Below are positions 59,450-64,000 of a DNA stretch of 64,000 nucleotides, in pieces. The notes beneath the pieces are model-generated. The model had not been told where the DNA came from. It saw only the letters and a list, made by a program, of their open reading frames with translations, and did no database searches. Made by a program: the position numbers and the translations under genes. Source of the stretch: Histoplasma ohiense. Lineage: Eukaryota; Ascomycota; Eurotiomycetes; Onygenales; Ajellomycetaceae. Every line of letters starts with the position of its first letter. Within the stretch, counting starts at the first letter, position 1. The stretch covers positions 1,674,001-1,738,000 of the forward strand of contig JAEVHH010000001.1 of assembly GCA_017607445.1 (NCBI GenBank). Direction: 5' to 3'.

Positions 59450-60524
59450 ATGAAGGTGAGCTCGATCCAAAAAGGAAAAGATAAACAAAAATCCTAAAAA
59501 CCCCAAAAATCAGAAAATAAATATATCAGGAGCTACATTGGAAACAAAACTTAACTCAAAAGTCGAGCTTGCTTTCAGATCCTCGAACCGCAATCCGCCA
59601 TCCTAACGAATGTGGAAGTACTGGCACATTTCAGTCTGAACCCACCACGCAGACCTCCCAATCCACCGCCCAATTCGCGGAATTTTACCCCTAGTCCAGA
59701 TTTGAGGGATCATAATACTGTTGTTAAGGAGGTTGTTTTTTCTTTGTTTTATTTTTCAAACAAAAATGGGATAAAAAATGGGATATATACTTTGTGTCCA
59801 TGCGGTTCCATTCTTTTTAATGGCTCCTCTGTCCCTCTCTTTCCCTGCCTCTATCCATATATACTAGTATAGTAACTCCAATTCGCTGATTGAAAATGGA
59901 TCCTAGTTCCATGACTACGTAACCCGTCTGTCGCCCCATCTCCTCAATTACCCGAGCTTTATCCCGCCGAAGCCGGTGGGTGACAATAACACCAACAATA
60001 ATGTTAAGGATGATAATGATAATAACGAAAATAATAATACCAACCGCAATGGCAATGGCAATGGCAGTGAAAATATAACCACGACCTTACTATCTCAAAC
60101 ACAGCCGACAGCGCTCGACAATGCTCTGCGGGAAATAATCAGTCGCCTCCGGCCGTTCCAACTTACGAAGGCGGAAGTGCTCATGATTGTGAATCTGGGC
60201 ATAGGGTTGGGTGTGAGTGGCGAAACGGGAGACGGGGAATTGGAGGATGGCGTCACGACTGCCTCTGCTGTTACGGAGGAGATGGTAGATGGGATGGAAG
60301 TTGACGGTGGGGCGAGTGGGCAACCAGGAAGAGATGTATATGGAGGTATTGATGAGGAAGCTGACTACGGAGCGCTTGCGTTGCTGGATACCGTTATCGA
60401 GGATCGCGAGGAGAGGTTGAGTACTGAGGATGTTGGGGAGATACTGAGGATTGTTAGGGAGACGTTGGGGAAAAAGGGGAAGGGAAAAGGGGTGAGTGCC
60501 GCTGCCGGTGTAACGGCGGGGTGA
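59450..60524 (+). CDS. RPC17: RNA polymerase III subunit Rpc17/RPC9
   Basis: 258 aa in three exons: 59450-59455 (6 nt, ATG AAG), 59579-59731 and 59907-60524. The start MKILEPQSAILTNVEVLAHF is diagnostic for this Pol III stalk subunit (CGRP-RCP in animals), which pairs with Rpc25. A helical HRDC-like region continues in 'FHDYVTRLSPHLLNYP' and in 'ALREIISRLRPFQLTKAEVLMIVNLG'. Between them, about residues 77-105, lies an Asn/Asp-rich low-complexity insertion. A second acidic insertion precedes the closing helix 'DVGEILRIVRETLGKKGKGK'. The two insertions make it much longer than yeast Rpc17 (161 aa). All junctions are GT..AG and in phase. Confidence 0.88.
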
Positions 60525-60673
60525 TATTTACATCTATTTTCACCGCCCATATCCATCTCGTTCATTTTGTAACGGGGTTATTCTTTTTATTCTGTTGTAC
60601 ATGTATATTATCCCCGGCGTTCAGGCGGGAACCAGGCCGTCATTGCCTTCTTGTGTTGCTCTTTTCAAGATTA
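60525..60673. other. Short spacer after RPC9
   Basis: 149 bp, RPC9 3' flank. Confidence 0.5.
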
Positions 60674-61347
60674 ATGATGAATACCCAAGTAAGTATGTCG
60701 TTTTTATTTGAGTATAGCATAAATACTTTACTTGTTCCAGATGATTCTTCACACCCTTTATATACGTTCATGGACATTTGGTACGCAAACCAGGGAGGCA
60801 ATGCTCGTAGCAAAGCTTTCATCACAAATGAACCAATCTCCACTTAAAACAAACTTGCCCAGTTGCGACTCATTAGCCAGCCTAGACGTAAATCTAGTAC
60901 ATGGAGAAGGCCACGCAGGGCAACGAGAACTGGGCGGTTAGCGGGATCAATTTTCGGGCGACTTACTTGGGTCGTAGAATCGAGAAGAGAAACGGAAGTT
61001 CCTATAGATCCGCCGTTCTTGAACCAGCCGCAGACGTCCTTGACAGTTTTCCTGTCTCTGACGAGCTGTTGTCTTCAATTTCGTATGTGTGTTGATGTCT
61101 ACCCTCCTTCTTTCCCTTGCCATCTATGTGGCTCACCAAATATTTTGTACACTCAATAGAGTCCCTTGCAAGTTTTTAATCTTAAAAATACGCCCTTCTC
61201 ACGGAGTATGTGTTCCTTTTTTGTAGGCTAAACAGTTGTTGTCAATATCAATTATTCTTGTACAGTTCTACACTGTTCATCGCTGGAGGCCTTTACCAGG
61301 CATTCGATCCAAAGAAGCCGAAGCCCCAATCCATAAAATCATCTTAA
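60674..61347 (+). CDS. Candidate small protein, 93 aa, three exons
   Basis: I do not recognise this protein. Exons: 60674-60688 (MMNTQ, donor GTAAGT), 60898-61082 (donor GTATGT) and 61266-61347, stop TAA. The acceptors are CTAG and TACAG. The total is 94 codons including stop and all phases fit. Exon 2 encodes 'NENWAVSGINFRATYLG' and 'LEPAADVLDSF', with coding-like base use unlike the AT-rich surroundings. Exon 3 encodes 'TLFIAGGLYQAFDPKKPKP', a short hydrophobic segment followed by a basic end, which suggests a small single-pass membrane protein. An alternative acceptor at 61227 would add 13 residues. The first exon is the weakest part. It lies between RPC9 and the glycosyltransferase gene, where no gene would otherwise be called. 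Confidence 0.5.
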
Positions 61348-61540
61348 AAACACCTGGATGGCAGCAAAAGGAAGCGAAAACGCCTCATCCTACCTTTCAT
61401 TCGATATGGAATGTTAAATAATAGAGGAAAATATACGCCATACGTCCCACACCAAATGTCATACAATTAAAAATGCATACAAGCTTGAGAAAAAGAAGAA
61501 AATCTTCATACATACTCCTCAAAAAACTGCCCTCTGCTAG

Positions 61541-63369
61541 CTACCCAAACTTATCATAAACGGGTGTGAGATAATCACCGCCAAACTCCTCTCCCCATTT
61601 CCCAAAGCCATCGTTGACAAAACTTAACCCTTCCTTCCCTTAACACAAACTCGCCCAATCACACCACCCACCAGTACCCGTCCACACGTCACCTCTGCCG
61701 TCATGCGTGTCCCGCTCGTCCATGTTGGCCCTGCGTAGAGCTGCACGAGCCGCGATGGGTTCCCGCGACGCACACATGGATTTGCGCAGTAGTGCGTGGA
61801 ACCAGGGGTGGTACCACATATGCTGCCACCAGAGGTGGAGAGAGTTGGGGTCTGAGGCCTCGGCGATTGTGTGGAGGAGAACGGGAACGGAGGTGGAGTG
61901 GATGTCTGTGGCGAGGGAGAGGGTGTACCATGATTCATTTTGCGGGCTTGGAAGGTTATCGACTGAAGAATGGTAAGGGGATGGAATTTGGGTCGTTAGC
62001 GGGTGTGGTGGAGTGAAAGGGTTTCCGCATCTGGAGATATCGGCTGGTATGTTTATGCGGGACTCGCGAGGGACGCCGTGTCTCAGCTGTGCGGAGGAGA
62101 GTTGCGAGACATTGTTGTAATGTAACCATTCCAGGTTGTGATGGGAATGAGGGGACATTGTGAAGAAGAGTTGGGATTTGTAATCGAGGCCGATGGCAAA
62201 TTCGTAACGGCGACCTGGGACTAGCTGCATGAATAGCCGTGATATGTCTACGCGTTTGAGGATTCCGAATAATTCGCCTACGAAGATGTACCAGTTTGGT
62301 CGCGTGAGGCGTCTGTATATCTCTCGGGCGTACTCCTGTTCGCCGAATATTTGAGCTAGGACACGCTGTTCGTCGGCTGGGATGGGGATTTTGGAATTAA
62401 GGTCCGCTACATGTTCATATAGACGTTTCACATCGCCCACTAACCCGACAAATGAACCAGAATTTAGCCATCTGGGCCGGTTTTGTGCCACGTCTTTGCC
62501 AGTATCGGTCAGGGGACCGTAGATGTCTGGTGGTAGGTTGGAGTAAGGCACTGCAACACAGGAAGCATCGTGCGGAAGATCCGGCCGACAGACTTTATCA
62601 GCTGCAAAAATAATGCGCTGTGAGAATTTCTGTGTTGACTTCAGCGTGCCAGGATCCACATTTTTCGTGGCCTTCTCCGGAAGAGAGCCATATCTCCACT
62701 TTATTTTCCTGTTATGCCCTTTCAGCATGTCGTGGAATCGTTGGAGAAGTATTTCAGGCGGCAGTTGGAACCAGGTATCTTTGCCGTCGACAACCAGGAT
62801 AACATCGTCATCTTTCAAATTCGTGTTCTTTGTGAGATACCTGTGCATAGCTAGTAGTGGATCCGCTCTCCCTGGCTCTTGCTTCCCTTCTTCAGGGATA
62901 AGCTCGTCTAGGAAAAGTACTGTTGGCGGCGGATAGTTTAGAATCATGGCGGTGGCTATTGTCCTGCAAATATCAGACTCATTGCTCGGTCGGCGGATGA
63001 TGAGATGGAAGGAATGGTTTGGTTTTGTGAGGCCACTAGCGAATGTGCCATCTTCGTTCAATTTGGGAGGGGAGGAGTTAATGGCGGGCGATATCTCATC
63101 CTCCGCAAGCGAGGTAACCGGCTGGGTAGGATATAGCTCAGGGATATCGGCATCCAGTGTCTGTGGGGTTATCAGCAGCTTGTGTCTGTTTAGCAGTTCT
63201 GCAAACTGCAACGTACCTGATACAGACTGGTTCTGGACATCAAAAAAAGAACCACCATGATACCTGCCATGGTCCAGAGCGTCTTTGTCCTCCTTGGCCT
63301 CCGCAGAGGCCTGGACAGCGTTGAGAGATATACGCCAGCGCCATCCCTCACACCCTTATAATCCAGCAT
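61541..63369 (-). CDS. PLOD-like glycosyltransferase, type II membrane protein
   Basis: 576 aa in three exons: 63217-63369, 61665-63160 and 61541-61622. The cytoplasmic start is followed by a basic stretch 'RPLRRPRRTK' and one membrane segment at about 31-49 ('LWTMAGIMVVLFLM'), the layout of Golgi type II enzymes. The lumenal part has 'DDDVILVVDGKDTW' (a D-x-x-D metal/UDP-sugar motif at 176-179), 'RIIFAADKVCRPD' and 'RWLNSGSFVGLVGD'. These follow the order of the glycosyltransferase domain in procollagen-lysine hydroxylases (PLOD). The donor and acceptor are unknown. The last intron is only 42 nt and has two overlapping possible donors; the final exon 'FVNDGFGKWGEEFGG' looks genuine. A further upstream start at 63480 is possible but would hide the membrane anchor. 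Confidence 0.72.
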
Positions 63370-63865
63370 GCGCAAACTGTTTGCTCCTAGCTGGAGGTAA
63401 GATAGACTGTGTAGGTAAACAGCAGCAGCGTCGAATATGACTATCCGATCCCCCCACGAGCGAAGAGGCAAGAATGCCACATCTAATTGGCTATGGTGAT
63501 AGTTTGTCGGAGGTGGAACAGTACACGGAGCAGCTAGCTAGCTATGGTTGTTTACCATGGCAAATGATGACGTAAGAGGATTAACTTTTTTGGTGTAACT
63601 AGTTAACTAGAACAGCTTCCCAGAGAATACGGAGTACTCTGTAAACAATTCAATTTACTTATCTGTGGGCTTAGGTAGATATATTCATGTAGCATTCGAT
63701 AGAGCAATGTCTAAGACTTGAACAAAAAAATCACTCGCCGTTTGAGTACCCATATTCAATTACCCCTTGAATTCATAGCTCTATGTTGACGAGAGTATGG
63801 ACCTATCTAAAAATGAAGTGCGAAAGCAAATTATACAGTATTTACAGAAGCCTCTCATTTTCACT
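63370..63865. other. Intergenic region
   Basis: Promoter of the glycosyltransferase gene and 3' flank of the partial gene at the right edge. It contains a CRE-like TGACGTAA at about 63567. No gene. Confidence 0.45.
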
Positions 63866-64000
63866 TCAATCGAGATATATCTCGTCCCGCAATCGCTGTA
63901 GATTTCGCAACAACCCACCACCACTACCAGCAGCAGCAGATCTAGCAGCAGTAGTATTACCAGCCCCATTCGTACTACTCCTGCCTTCCTGCGCCCCACC
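63866..64000 (-). CDS. 3' end of an unidentified gene, cut by the window edge
   Basis: Minus-strand frame open from the window edge to a TGA at 63866-63868. It starts with a Ser/Thr/Gly/Ala-rich stretch ('NTTAARSAAAGSGGG') and closes with an amphipathic helix-like 'LLRNLQRLRDEIYLD'. The ending looks like a real protein terminus, but too little is present to name a family. Confidence 0.45.
   Translation of the reverse strand, partial: GGAQEGRSSTNGAGNTTAARSAAAGSGGGLLRNLQRLRDEIYLD

Noticed and set aside
1..64000. Transposon, CRISPR array or viral insertion
   Set aside because: No transposase, reverse transcriptase or integrase motifs, no terminal repeats with target duplications, and no spaced direct repeats were found by eye.

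Overview
The window is nuclear DNA of a filamentous ascomycete. The genes have short GT..AG introns, many of them 45-110 nt. The gene set includes an AA11 chitin-active LPMO, a CPS1/DIP2-type double-adenylation protein, a DUF4045-gelsolin protein and a Zn2Cys6 regulator of the fluffy type. Together with moderate GC and long AT-rich gene-poor spacers, this points to Eurotiomycetes, most likely Onygenales (dimorphic-fungus relatives). That placement is inference. I saw no rRNA, tRNA, CRISPR, transposase or reverse-transcriptase gene.

Layout. 0-12 kb is gene-poor: a doubtful hypothetical gene (1223-1975), a fluffy-like Zn2Cys6 factor (minus) with about 4.2 kb of gene-free DNA upstream, and ALO1 (minus). 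13-25 kb holds the DUF4045-gelsolin gene (minus), ARL2 (minus) divergent from a GNAT acetyltransferase (plus), and an AA11 LPMO (minus). 27-40 kb holds DRS1 and LEU4 (plus, tandem), convergent with CPS1 (minus). 40-48 kb holds an ECM33/SPS2-like secreted protein (minus) divergent from RPS5 (plus), then SDA1 and a Spd1/Dif1-type ribonucleotide reductase inhibitor (plus). 48-55 kb is mostly gene-free apart from one secreted protein (minus). 55-64 kb holds VMA6 (minus) divergent from NOP58 (plus), RPC9/RPC17 (plus), a candidate small 93-residue gene (plus), a PLOD-like type II membrane glycosyltransferase (minus), and the 3' end of one more gene (minus).

How the genes work together. Five genes serve ribosome production: DRS1 (60S helicase), RPS5 (uS7), SDA1 (60S maturation), NOP58 (box C/D snoRNP) and RPC9 (Pol III). 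They sit within about 33 kb on the same strand. CACGTG boxes lie 160-380 bp upstream of DRS1, LEU4, RPS5 and the VMA6/NOP58 pair. LEU4 also has a perfect TGACTCA cross-pathway-control site. The other genes cover cell-wall and secreted functions (LPMO, ECM33-like, secreted protein, glycosyltransferase), tubulin folding (ARL2), antioxidant synthesis (ALO1), dNTP control, vacuolar acidification and virulence-linked metabolism (CPS1).

Introns were placed by eye. For nearly all genes the exon phases add up to whole codons, and the conserved protein runs unbroken across the junctions. No clearly new multi-gene system is visible. The best new leads are the small gene at 60674-61347, the PIP-box in the RNR inhibitor, and the shared E-boxes.
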